A stretch of DNA of 64,000 nt. Origin: Pseudoneurospora amorphoporcata (lineage: Eukaryota > Ascomycota > Sordariomycetes > Sordariales > Sordariaceae). A program made the position numbers and the translations under genes. Position 1 is the first letter of the stretch. Each line of letters begins with the position of its first letter. Below, piece after piece: positions 1 to 11,500 of the stretch. The notes under the pieces were generated by a model that ran no database searches, was not told the DNA's origin, and saw only the letters and a list, made by a program, of their open reading frames with translations. The DNA lies in NCBI GenBank assembly GCA_033297205.1, contig MU859065.1:1-64000 (forward strand). The letters are read 5' to 3'.

Positions 1-131
1 CTTTCTTGGTTTCTGAGGGTTACACTGGTTCCTCTGGGCGGGGCTACCAGGTCCTGAAGGCTTGGGCGACCCCTGTGTCGCTCAAGTTCGTAACATTTAA
101 TTACCTCGTTGATTTTTTAGCTAGTCTTTCC

Positions 132-338
132 TTAGTAGTCGCTAACTCCTTGGGCTAGGAAATCGTAAATAAGTTCTACCGAGAGTCGTTTTTTCAATAT
201 TTCTACAAAGTGGCAGCTAACGAACAAATATCCGTTTGCTCCTATATTGATCAAAGCATTAAAGGTAGATAAAGACATTCTAGTATTAATTATAATACAT
301 TGTATTCGCAAAGGATCCTCTCTTAAGTAGGGTATCAA
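132..338 (-). pseudogene. Retropepsin-like aspartic protease fragment with mutated active site
   Basis: A 68-residue open stretch carries the flap-and-active-site pattern of fungal gypsy proteases: a beta strand, then LINIGANGYLF where the family has L-I-D-T/S-G-A-N-G. The catalytic Asp reads Asn (AAT instead of GAT) and the following Thr reads Ile (ATA instead of ACA). Both are the transitions RIP makes, on opposite strands, so this copy could not be a working protease. It sits in the same orientation just after the gag relic. The remainder of pol would continue beyond the window edge. Confidence 0.65.
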
Positions 339-472
339 ACTAAATTTATCTTTCTTCTGTTATATGATCAACACCCCCTCTGGAAAGGAGTCTAATTTAC
401 TCAGGGTATTTAATTTCCCTTATTATCAGTCGCGGGAGTAGTCTCGGCAGGAGTAGCGGCAGATCCGTTCTC

Positions 473-2277
473 CTAAGCAAGATGACGCTTAATGATAGCA
501 GCCACTCGATCATAGCGCTCCCGATCATAATGATCCTTCTCAGGACAATCGCGCTTAGTATAGCTGCGTTCTTTGCAAAGGATACAACGACCCTCATTGA
601 ATAGTCGGGTAATTTCTTTAGTACGTTCCGCGGCCGTTTTGTTATTGCTGCTAGCGGTAGGCTTAGTAATAGTGCCAGTGCCAGTGCCGCTACTGGAGCC
701 TAATCCAAATCTGGACCCAGATCCTTTACTACAGTTATTACTGCGAGAATTGCTAAAAGCGGACTTGGCCTCCTCCGCGATAGTCTTAAGCACTTAACCA
801 AAACCGGAACAATCAATACAGTAAGTCTCAAAGGAAATAGAAGGATCGTGGTGCTTAGTACCCATCTACTTCTTATACTTGGCAAGGAGGCGTTGAAACA
901 ACTTATGTTTTCACTCGGTCTTAGAGCGTTGGCACTCGCCAGCCATACGAACAAACTTATTCTTAAAGAAGTCAAAGTTGTCGTTATCCTTCATCTAAGC
1001 TTAGTAAAGTTGATAAGAGCCTTCTCCTCACAGTTAGAATCACTATACTCGCGCCACAAATGGGTCATCAAACTAGCGTAGGTAGTGAGCTAGTCAGGAT
1101 ATGACTTATGAAGGTAAGGTATCAGATCTCTGTAGGCGTAGCCCGCCAAGCGGCTTTTGATGTAAAGAAACTTGTCATAATCAGTAGCGTAATAATCCGC
1201 GTTAATTTCTAACTTATCCTAGACTAAGTTATATCAAGCATCAAAGAACACGTTATCCTCTTTATCTTAATTATAAAACTTAGGAGGATCTGACTGCTTT
1301 AGGGTAAGACGATAAGAGGTCAGTTTGGTAGGCTCGTCATCCTCTTCGTCGTCATCAAGGAGCGTTGTAGCGAAACGGGTAGTAGAGCAGCGCAAAGGAG
1401 CGACACTAAGATTTTTCTTAATGCTAGGAAATACAACTTCTTTATTCTTAGCCTACTTGCGGACTCCTTAAAGAAGGCTCAGATCGGTAATAGTCTCCTT
1501 CAAAGTCTAGATCTCCTCCTCTCTTTCCGCTAGCTAGTCTTAAAGCTGTTGGACTATAGCAGGATCTGTCCTTAACGCGGCTAACTTCCGCTTATCACTC
1601 AAGGCCGCTTCTAACGTAGGGACCCAATCGTAAACAGTATAAAGTTTGACGTCGTAAGAGGAAATAACAGTACTCAACTCGGCTCCCTATTCTTTCAAGG
1701 CGATTGCTATAATAACCCAAAGTTTGAACTCGTAGAATATATCAATAGGGTAAATAGAGCACAACTCAGCGAATTTAATTTCGTCCAAATAGCTACGGTA
1801 GAGGAGCTACGAGGTGGCGACTAAAGGTCGATGAAGTACTGAAGAGACTACGTTATAAATAAAGAGCTTAGCGAATTCTTCTATTTTTTCCTTAAGGTCT
1901 TTCACAAGATCTTTATAGTTGAAGATAGTACTGAACTAATCTATTTTGTTGATAATATATTCGTCGAACAAATCGAACGATAGCTAGGGTTTTTTATAGT
2001 CCGCGTTCTGGGCTAGGGCATTGGCCAGAGCCTCGTTAAGAGTCTTAAACTAGTTGTAGAATTATAGTAGTACCTTTCTACGTAAGAGGGTAGACTTAAT
2101 ACGAGGTCTTTCCTCTAGTAGACATAAACTGTTGAATTGTTCCTCATTAAACCCAACGAGAGAGGTAGCTAGATCGTAGATAATACTATCAACACAAGGA
2201 GGCTTTCTATATTTATCTTTCTCAGGAGCGGACTCGCTAGTCTTAAGAGCGGCTTCCTCCGAAGGATCTTCATACAA
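473..2277 (-). pseudogene. Decayed gag polyprotein with CCHC zinc knuckle
   Basis: The 3' part (minus strand, about 793 to 473) is open and has a Ser/Gly/Thr-rich linker followed by CILCKERSYTKRDC. This is a C-x2-C-x4-H-x4-C knuckle in which the His is Tyr (TAT for CAT), again a C-to-T change. Upstream the frame shifts through several stop-interrupted pieces, among them a charged 71-residue stretch at 2277-2062 that would be the Gag N-terminal region. The role in a live element would be RNA packaging in virus-like particles; this copy is dead. Confidence 0.6.
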
Positions 2278-3169
2278 TTTCCTATTGTTAAAAGTATTGT
2301 AGCCAGTTACGGGCTTTGCAACTAGTCGTTAGTCGAGTTTTTAGGGTTAGCCGAGCCTTCTACTCTGGCGTTAGTACTATTACGAGTTACCCACGGAGGT
2401 GCTATAATGTCAGTTTTCTAGTGTCGTTTTTCAGTTTCAGGTTTCGATGGGATTTGACCTTCCTAGGTGTTGTTAGGTGACCTAAAATAATGTAAGGATA
2501 CTAATAGGAAAGTCAAAGGTAAAGCTAAGAATCCATTGATGACAGAAGATTTTAGGTGAGGAGGAAAAGAGAGAGAATTAAATATATACAGTTGAACTTA
2601 AACTTAAATACCCTAGTTACACAAGTAATCCTAAGACCCACTTGCTAGTTACTCTCTTCCAATCCCTTCATTCGCATCCTATTTATCTATAGGTAAACTA
2701 CTCCAAAGAGGCTAGATTCCGCCTTAGTACTAAGACCTCCCTTATACTTACGTTCTTCTATCGTTTATAATAACTCTTTTAATAGTACAACGGTTTGAAC
2801 TATAAACAGTAAAGCAGTCAAGTTCGTAAACAATATTCTTCTAAAAAAGTCCGCTCCAGAAGGCCCGCATAGCAGCATAGTCGGACCTGTACCTGTACTG
2901 TAATAGTAGAGAAGAAGGAAAGAGAGGAGGCAGATCTACATAAGGTAGGGAAGGTACGCTAGCCAGTACCCCAGCTAGCACTCAACGGCGTAGCACACGG
3001 ATTGCTAATATACAAGGCTAGTGAGGGAGACTCTGTCACTCTTGCTAGCACTCATAGCCATTGCTAGAACTCGCTGGCAGTTAAAGTGCTCAATAATATG
3101 ATAAATATTAGATAGATTATCATTATATAGATTAATATAGATTGAGTGCGATTGATTGATCACTCAATT

Positions 3170-3444
3170 GAGTAATGTGCGACTGTACGATATGCGACTA
3201 TGCTACTAAGTGCCCTATAAAGTGCACTGTAAGGTACGCTGTAAAGTAGCTAATCTGGGTGCAGATCTGAGCTTAGTACTAGGTATGACATTTTGTAAAA
3301 GAATAGTAATGCCTAGATTTCTGAGCGAAATTTCCGAAAGAATACATATGACATTGTAGCCGCGCGAGGGTTAGGGATATGTGTAAGAGAAAAAGTGGAG
3401 TACGGTGCAAATAGAGTTTTTTGTCCGTGCAAATAGAGCTTCTC
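3170..3444. mobile_element. Remnant of the TIR element family found intact at 32281-33030
   Basis: The right end reads like the right end of the 750-bp element at 32.3-33.0 kb: a degenerate GTGCAAATAGAG motif twice, ending GAGCTTCTC, where the other copy has GTGCGAGTAGAG twice and ends GCGCTTCTC. Inward, shared pieces include the CTAAGTGC-CTGTAAG stretch near 3210 and the GAAAGAATACAT stretch near 3335. Most differences are transitions. I could not find the left terminal repeat, so the copy is probably truncated or deleted. It is non-coding. Confidence 0.5.
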
Positions 3445-4830
3445 ATTATATATTAGTAGTATATTATTAGTAGGGGCTTTGTTCATATACTTTATATATT
3501 AGTTTAAATCTTCTTCTTTCTCTTAGTCATAAAGAATTATTTGTATTTTTATCCGCACTATATTTTTTCTTTATATTTATCTTCCGCTTCTTTTTACTAT
3601 TAAAATTACAAATATTTTTCCTTTTAAGTATAAACTCTTTCGAAATAAATTAATTAATATCTTAAACGCTTCAAATTATAGTCTTTGTACTAGCGGATAA
3701 TATAATACGTTCTAATATACTAACCTTTCTAAAATTAATAAATATATTTTTATATTTTAAGAATAAATCTTTTAAATTGTAATTAAACTTCTAAACGTTA
3801 CTCGCTTAAATAGATTTTTATTTATAAACTATATTAATAAAATTAGTAAATTAAGAAGTAAAGTAACTTTATTAATACTAAATCTCTTCTTATTAATAAT
3901 AAGGATTTCCCAATTTAAAAGCTACTTTTCGAAGTTCTTAGGCTACTTCTTAGCGGTTTCCTTAATAAAAGCTTAATAATCATGTTAAACTTTAGTAATC
4001 TAATTAATAAGATAATAATTAACTTAATTCTTAATTTTTCTAAGCTAATCCTAGGTAAATTTATCCTATTCGAAGGCGGTATTAATATAATAAGAAGCGA
4101 TGTAAGTACTTATCTAATTATAGACTTTAATATTAACATTATCGAAGTCCTTTTAATACTTATAACAGATATTATATAGATTATTAATTTAATTATACGT
4201 AACCTTTCTTACTACTGTAAAGTCTATAATAGGGTTAATAACTATATCCTCTTTAATATTTTATTTAATATATTATTTATCTTCCTCTTTATATTCTTCT
4301 TCATTTTTGTTATTTTTAACATTTTCATTAGCTTCTTATTAGAATTATATAATAACAGCGGTAATAATATTCTAAATACTTTCTTTGTTTAAAATAATAG
4401 TAATATTCATAATTGTAGTCGTAATAATAGTTACAACCTTCTTAACGTAGATTCTTCAGTAAAATCTAATAAGCTCTTTCTTAGCCGCTAGAATACAAAC
4501 TTTTGTAAGCTTCGTAAGGAAGAAGTCTTCTAATTTAAGAGGTAGAACCCTCTAGATTATAAGTCCTTCCTTAAGTAAGTAATTGCCGAAGTCCTAGTTA
4601 CTACTAATTAGTCACTTACAAGCTTCGAATTAATTAGGCTAATTGGTAGGGGTATTAAGGATAATTATAATAGCTTTGTTAGATTCTTTAGATAGAGATA
4701 TAATTAACGTTATCGTTTTCATATAAATATTGCTTATATTAATTATCGTAGTATTTCTAGTTGTAAATACGTAAATTAGACTATTAATTATTAAATATGA
4801 TTATATAGAATTAATTGATTAAAGAGTATA
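3445..4830. repeat. AT-rich island, RIP-degraded repeat DNA
   Basis: A very AT-rich block with abundant TpA and TAAT/ATTA words and stops in all frames. No domain can be read, apart from one 65-codon stretch at 3982-4179 made only of AT-rich codons, which I regard as chance. Boundaries are sharp on the right (about 4830), where composition returns to normal. It is presumably another eroded transposon, but no end repeats could be assigned. Confidence 0.55.
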
Positions 4831-5235
4831 TATAACTGACTCGCCTAGAAGATCTGGAGGGTGCTCAAGTATCTCAGAGATACCCAGAAACTAGTAATCT
4901 AGGAGGCTAAGCAGTTAACCTAGATTAAGTATAGCCAGAAAAACCCAGATATCCACCCTCTAATCTGACAACTACAATACAGGGATGTCCTGCAGAAAGG
5001 CCAGTTTTGTTCCTAGCACCTCCAGAATGCACGCGACCCATAAAGTGGGTTACAGGTGGCTTCCATGTTCACCACCACAGCCTATTGTTGCTAGGGCTAT
5101 GGAATCGCTCAAACAGCACAACTCTGGAGCCGGCCCTTGACCTTGAACATTAGCATAGTACCGCTGACATGGCATCGGACAGGGAAAGAGAACACCATAA
5201 GCCTGGATGCCTGTACTATCCAACCACCTTCTTAC

Positions 5236-5568
5236 AGGAATTTCTCCTGATAATGCATGCACCTGAAAGTGCATAAATGCCTCTAAATACATACGACAGG
5301 CCGTCCGCAATTATTTATTATGAGCATAAGCATAATTGCTATTTGCATATCAAATTGGCTGCCAAATTGGTGTATATACATTTATTGGCTCCTATTTTTA
5401 GGGGCCTTTTAGGTCCTAACAGGTGTGTTCACACCTAAAAGTCTCCCAAAGTTTCTATATCATGGGGCTAAGAAGTCTTGCCGTGATATGGGAAAGTAAG
5501 TGCATAACTGCCTCTAACTACATACAAAGTGCCGTCCCGGATTACATGCATTATCATGGGAAATTCCT
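5236..5568. repeat. Compound repeat: inverted ends flanking a direct repeat
   Basis: A segment at 5236-5260 (AGGAATTTC...TGATAATGCATG) recurs inverted at 5545-5568. Just inside the left copy and just outside the right one lies a 47-bp direct repeat (5267-5313 and 5498-5544, beginning AAGTGCATAA and containing GCCGTCC). A perfect 7-bp-arm palindrome, AGGTGTG-TT-CACACCT, lies between them at about 5422. No coding frame is convincing. It may be a small non-autonomous mobile element. Confidence 0.45.
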
Positions 5569-5569
5569 A

Positions 5570-8500
5570 TAACACTTCCACGGTCACCGACAACAGCAAT
5601 CCCTCGTTCTAGATTCCGCGACGTCGCGACCGTCAAGGTACCTCCCACTCGACGACCACTGCGACTCTATCTCGTCAAGTTACCAACCCCAACCAAGCCT
5701 CCAAAGCCTCTCCATGCGCACCAAGGCCCGCGGCCGGGGCGTCCGTCTTGGCAATTGACGAATCGCGGGAAGATCATCTCCCCCCCGGTCCTCTGTTCCT
5801 ACCCCTCGTCGAGGTCCCTTGACCCTGTCTGGAAAGAAATGGTGCCTTGGCTTTTGCTTGTTTGCTTGGCAGCTTCGCTTGCCCTTCCCTCTGTTCTTTC
5901 CTGAACTGCCTGACAAGAGGTGCGCCACGAGCCACACAGGGGCATGAAAGGGGGGCCCGTATCGTCGGGCCCGAGGGGCGTCACGGTGCAACACTCCCGT
6001 CGAAGCATGCCATTGGCTTGTCAGGCGTCCAGGGCACGAGTGGGAGTGAGGAGGAACATTTGGGATTTGTGAACCTGGGTCGTTCTCTCGTCTACTTTTT
6101 CCCTTTTGGGATGATATCCATGTGTTTGGGCATTTCCATTGACCCTCGAGCTTGTGCAGGGTGGCAGAGACACACGATGTTTGTGGGAAGTATCTTGCAA
6201 AGTTCACAAGTCTTTGAAGGCACGTTAGCGTTTCTCCGTTGGCAAGGGGAAAACGTTGAAATCCTGAGCATCGTTCTTGCGGCATCACTTCTTTGGAAGG
6301 TCGAGCTACTTAAAAGACGGGGGCTTGAAGTTTCCGTCCAAGTGGATGCAGCGCTTAACCACCCTAGACCCAACGGACCATGGCGGCCGCGGCACAACGC
6401 AAGGCGAGAGGCGTGAGGCGTCGAGAAGGCGTCAAAACGAGGTCGGCTCCTTGCAGTTGCACATCGAGCTCACAGGAGGAACCGACTGCTTGAAATTCAT
6501 CGTTGGCCAACGGGCGGGAAGAGAAACGCTAGAAAGAGGCATCAACTCGCCCGGTGTGCTCTATCAAACCCCGAATTATTGGGTACTACATTTCCACGTC
6601 AACAACCATCTCATTTCCTCTTATGCCACCTCGATGATGTGATAAGAATGGCCCTACACAGTCCTTTGATCGCCCTGGAGCCTTTTGTGTTTCTCTATCC
6701 ACGAAATAATCGGGCGGCTCCTTGCTATAATCCTTCGGACGCAAGAGTTCCGGTCGCTCATCCTGCCATCCAGTCAAACAATCTTCACAGCGTAACGCCT
6801 ATGATGCTCATTGTCGTCAGAGTGCATGCTTGGGGCCAGTCACTCAAATAGTTTTGTCTCTCGCACTCCCAATCCGATGATGACTTTCAGAACCATTGAT
6901 GGCAAGATCTTGTGCCTTGGGCTTCCGGGTCAAATTGGACCAACCCCCATTTCAGTCAAGCAGGCTGTCGATTCACCCAGAGGTACGGCGTTATGTGCCG
7001 TCGATCCTCAATGCTTGTTTTCTGGTGATGTAATATTCACCACAAAAGTACCGTAACTTGTACATGAGGTGTAAGATAAGCTCTCGCAAAAAGCCGAGAG
7101 CCCGTTCTCCGCTCTCAGTGTGCGAAGCGGTGCCGAAGACCGTCATAACTTGATCAACTTTGATATCGAGCCTGTTCGGTTTGATTTGTGGCCGAGAATA
7201 TCAAGAACATAAAAGTTACCGTTCGTGGATAAAAGGCGGAATGCGATGGGACGACAAGGCTCGAATCACCAAACAGTAGCGTAATAAGGGTTCAGCGGCT
7301 CCAAAGCACCGCAATCGTTACCCGAATCGGATTTGAAGTAACATCGCAATAGAACTGAAACAGTTCAGAGTTGTCCACCCGAAAAAATCGTCCATCTTTC
7401 TGCTTTCCATCGCAATAATTCCGTTTTCTAAAACCAGTCGAATCTTCTCGCCTTTTCTACCCGTCCACGTTGCTCACAAGTGCGGAAACGCAAGCAAGCA
7501 ATTCACAGCACATGTCCATTCCGTTCGGGCCTCGTGGGATAAGCTGCTAGTGCACACTAAGGTCAAGGGATCGGAAACCGCGGGGAAGAGTCACATGGTG
7601 GGTTCTTGTAGCGGACTTGAGCGGGATAGATAAGTCCCGTCGTGGGTCTTTCGCACTGAGCCTGTGTTGTAATGATGAGCGAGATGTTAAAGTACACTTG
7701 CACCGAGGCCCTGGAGGAAGGAATGGAAAAATGGTAAGGTTATCTCATACACAGATCTTACACGAATTCGAATCTTACAATACAACATCGATGGAGCCGG
7801 CTCCAGTCTGGTCTGACTAAGTGGTCAAATGCGGCGACGGAAAGGGAAATTGCGACTTGCCGACTCGCGACTCCCCTTCCTGTCTCACTGCTCCCTTACG
7901 GTCGCGACATCCACTTTTGAGAGATATCGCGGCGGTGGTTTCTGATATCCGGCACGCCGCCGCGGAATGACCCGAGACCAGACTACCAACGTGCGCGCCT
8001 CACTCATCCCGTCCTTTCGTCAGGTACCGCGGCGATATCCGCTCATCATCATCGCAAAGAATCCGAAGCTCCGGCGACGAGGATCTCTATTGTTGAGCAA
8101 CCATACCATCTGTCTGCATCCTCCCGTCATTTTCATCTCGCACTTCAACTTTCCAAGCGCCCCAGCAAACTTTGGAAACCAGCCATAAAAAGGTAGTTCT
8201 TGGCCAAAGCCAAGCACCAACCAACCAGCCCGATCACTGCCCCGGACCGGCAGATGAGTGAAAGCCGCCACTGGCGCCGGGTGCTGAGCATTAAGCGCAG
8301 GTACGCGGCCGCCAGAAAAGCACGGAAACAGGGTTTCCAATCCGACATGCTTACCCCGTATTCATGTCCTCATTTTGTGCTTACGGCGTACCTACCTTAC
8401 ATTTTACCGGCCCACACGAGGTACAGACCGCGGTAAAGTATGGAAGGACTGGATGGAATGGAATTGCTTCGGTTGTTTCTACGCCGCAGGATCGCAGGAC

Positions 8501-11500
8501 ATGGAACAACTGAGTGGTGCCTGTAGGGAAGGGCCCTCGCTTCCATCAATTTGGACGGCCTGGACTTGGGACCTTTAAAAGGGTAAGAGGCAAGGCTACC
8601 GTGTACCGCTTCCACTCACGGAATTTGTTTTTGCTCAAATACTGTAGGTGTACTTACACATCCTCCTCGACCCCTATCTTCCACGAAGACCAACGACCAA
8701 TCACGATAAATCTTTCAATGGGTCAGGTAAAAGGTAAGCTCACCACAAAAAGGTAAGGAAAGGCAAGGGATAATCAAACCCAAGGAACTCCGCATCCGCC
8801 AAACCGGACAAGCCTCAACCACCCACGGCCCGCGAAAGTGCTGTTGAGACACACTGGGCTCAAAGTCAAACCCAAACCGCTTGTCCCGACCGTACGGAGC
8901 GGGGAACGGGGAAGCAGTCGTTCACCTTCCATCCCATCACCTGGCTGCTCTGGGCGGCGTGGGCGGGCCTGGCGGGTAAGACGGGTCGAGGCCGCGGTCG
9001 CGGGCGCGCGGGAAGAGGTGAGGGGGGCCACTTTATTTGTCGCCAAGCGAACCTGCTGTTTGGATTCCATCCTAACCTCCTATTCAAATCAGACTTCGGT
9101 TCGGGGCAGAAGTTCGTCCGTCCGTCTGTGGAGTGAGTGTGTTTGGTCAGTCAGAAGTCTTTTTCTCCGGCTTGTTGAAGAGGTTGCCCGTTTTTGACAA
9201 CGGCTCAGAGCAGTCGGGAAAACCGAATGCCAAGATAAACTCAAACCATGATGGAAGAAATGCGACTGCGAACAGCAGTTTTTTTATCGTCACCTCTTTC
9301 AACAATACGTACTGTGCACTAAGGCCCGGCAAGTCGAATGAGGCTGGGGCTGGACTGCGGCACCTTATAGGGCTGAGCACTGCCTCAATTCACGACATCC
9401 AACTGCCACCAACAAGGTCGTGAACCTAAAATATAAAAATAAAGCTTGAGTTGACTGCATGGTGTGAATCAGATCGGATCCAAGATCCGATTAGATAACA
9501 AGTATATTCGCGTTGGACAGCATTTATGATGCCTTTAAACTCACATCAAATGAGGTTGCAGGAGCTTTCATCCTGACGCACCTTTCACTAACTGAACCGA
9601 AAGATTTACATTGTTTACCTCCCCAAACCACAAAAGTCAAAAGCTATCTGCATGACGGCAAGGCAGTTCAGGTGTGTAACACCTCTGTCTGCTGTGGTTG
9701 TAGTTGTGCTTGCAGAACAGTTATCAGCCATGTTGTTAAAAAAGATTGTGAATAAGTAGGTAACATAGAAGATATGCCAAGGCCTCTGGGATTGAAATCA
9801 CGATTGTCTCCTTTTACCATGCTCAGCTCGTATGGAAGGAAATTTGCCGAGAGAATTTGTATCAGGCATTATGAAATATGGGATTGTCGTCTTGTCGTCA
9901 TCATGATGCCGGAGAAACTCTTGGCCGTAAGAGGATCGTATATTATTGTTTTCGTTGTGAGGAGAGTCAGCCGTCTCGACTCTTGTGAACCAGATACGAG
10001 AGTTAGAGAGACCAGCAGTCAAAAAAGCGAATCAAGTAGCGTAAAAGCCAAAAATAGGGGAGACACAGGGCTCTTGGTCTGAGTCTGTACGACATGTCGA
10101 ACTTGCCTCTAAACAAGGCCAAGACCCATTGGCTCTGGGTACCTGCGCCGGATAAGGGGGGAAAGGTGCATGAACTGGGAGAGCTAGACAAGCTATCCAT
10201 GACCAAAGGACATGAACATGATATCGAACATTAATAACCCCCCCTTTTTTTCTCTTGTCTACTTTTGTGTTTGACTTTTGCGAGACTCCGCAACGATATC
10301 CCAGTGGTTTGGATGGATGGGATGGATGGGATGTATGTTCCAGTGATCTCGGCTGCTTGCATCGCGATCCGGTCATCGTAATGAAGATGTCGTTGCAGAT
10401 GATTATTAAGTGGAACTCCAAACCCCTATTATAGGATCCCCTTGAAGTTAAGAGACCCGGTGAAAGTGGTGAGTGAGAGTGATCATAGCAGAGACAAGAT
10501 GTTCTGATATTAGTCCAGGGCCTACTGTGTAGTTAGGCAGCAAAGGGACCTTCGCTGGTCCCAACAGCAACAAGTAGGAACGAAGCCGGGGATTAGTGAA
10601 GCGAAGATGTCTGTTGAATATCATCCCGGGTTTTCTTAACAGAAGAGCTATTTCATCCTTGTTTGTTGCGTGTGGGGGACCATATACGGTGTAAGGTTAA
10701 AAGACTTCTCCCCCCCTGGTATTATGATATAATCCTCATAGATACCGAAACCGTGGAAGACCAGCAAACATCCGGTGATGTGTGAAGTGCAGTGTCGAGT
10801 TGTCGACAAGAACCAGGCCTCCATGGCTATACCAAACAGGCCCTTTGCTATACTCACGCAAGACTGCTACTCCAGGTCTTCCCCACCGTCGCTATAGTGC
10901 ATCCCGTGGAAGGTATAGTACCGAGAGCCTCCCTGTAATATAGGTGTGATTTGGCGGGTGTGGTCCCGGCGCGGGAGCAGCGTAGGGATTGTTGTCTGAC
11001 AGACCCAAGACCAAGGTTGCACCGCCTCGTCGAGATGAATCGTTGCTTTTTTTGGATTTTACCTTTTGGCTTCCCCACAGAATGGGATTTTGCATCATCT
11101 TGGATCACAACGTAAAGTAGCCAATGACTGCCTACGATGCGACGCCATGCAGGCATGAGCCACAGCTAGACCTATCTGGGAATCCAGCGATGAGATTGGT
11201 CCTGATGTCGGCTGAACGTAACGCAGATCTTGACCCGGCTCCACTGACGTTACACGTCGTGATCGGTTTCTGCCAAAAACCCCAGGGTTCGTAGTGTGGT
11301 GTTTTAATGTTTTTTTTCTTCACTGCCGGTGTCTTGATCTGCGTGTGTCTCGTTAGCAGAGGAGGACGGACGGACCCCGGGACAGTGATGGAAAAAGACG
11401 GCCACCTCGGCTGTCACTCGTTGTCATCAGACAAGTCGCAGCAAGATACGTACGGATATCTGTACCGTCTGATACCGGCATGCACCCACTATTCAATTCG

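Larger units (their letters stand above)
1..2330 (-). mobile_element. RIP-damaged Ty3/gypsy-type retrotransposon relic, cut by the window edge
   Basis: Read on the minus strand, the order is gag N-terminal part, zinc knuckle, then a retropepsin-like protease fragment. Reverse transcriptase, RNase H and integrase would lie left of base 1 and are not in the window. The frame is broken by many stops. The right limit is approximate: it is where gag-like reading frames end, and I did not find the matching LTR. Gag-before-protease order with one CCHC knuckle fits Ty3/gypsy; a different LTR superfamily cannot be excluded without the pol domains. Confidence 0.7.

Noticed and set aside
3122..3129. ATTATATA matching the word after the TIR remnant at 3445, as a possible target duplication
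   Set aside because: No terminal repeat follows it and the surrounding DNA is AT-rich, so the match is likely chance.
5050..5310. 86-codon minus-strand frame next to the compound repeat
   Set aside because: Cys-containing but without signal peptide or family pattern; it overlaps repeat sequence.
5680..6416. Overlapping long open frames (202 codons minus, 189 codons plus)
   Set aside because: Both strands are open at once in GC-rich DNA, composition is Arg/Pro/Gly/Ser-rich, and there is no domain and no splice partner; most likely chance.
9040..9060. Search for tRNA, 5S rRNA and CRISPR-like arrays across the window
   Set aside because: No clean A-box/B-box pair, no 5S-like sequence and no regularly spaced repeats were seen, except the decayed tRNA-like segment reported at 31.7 kb.
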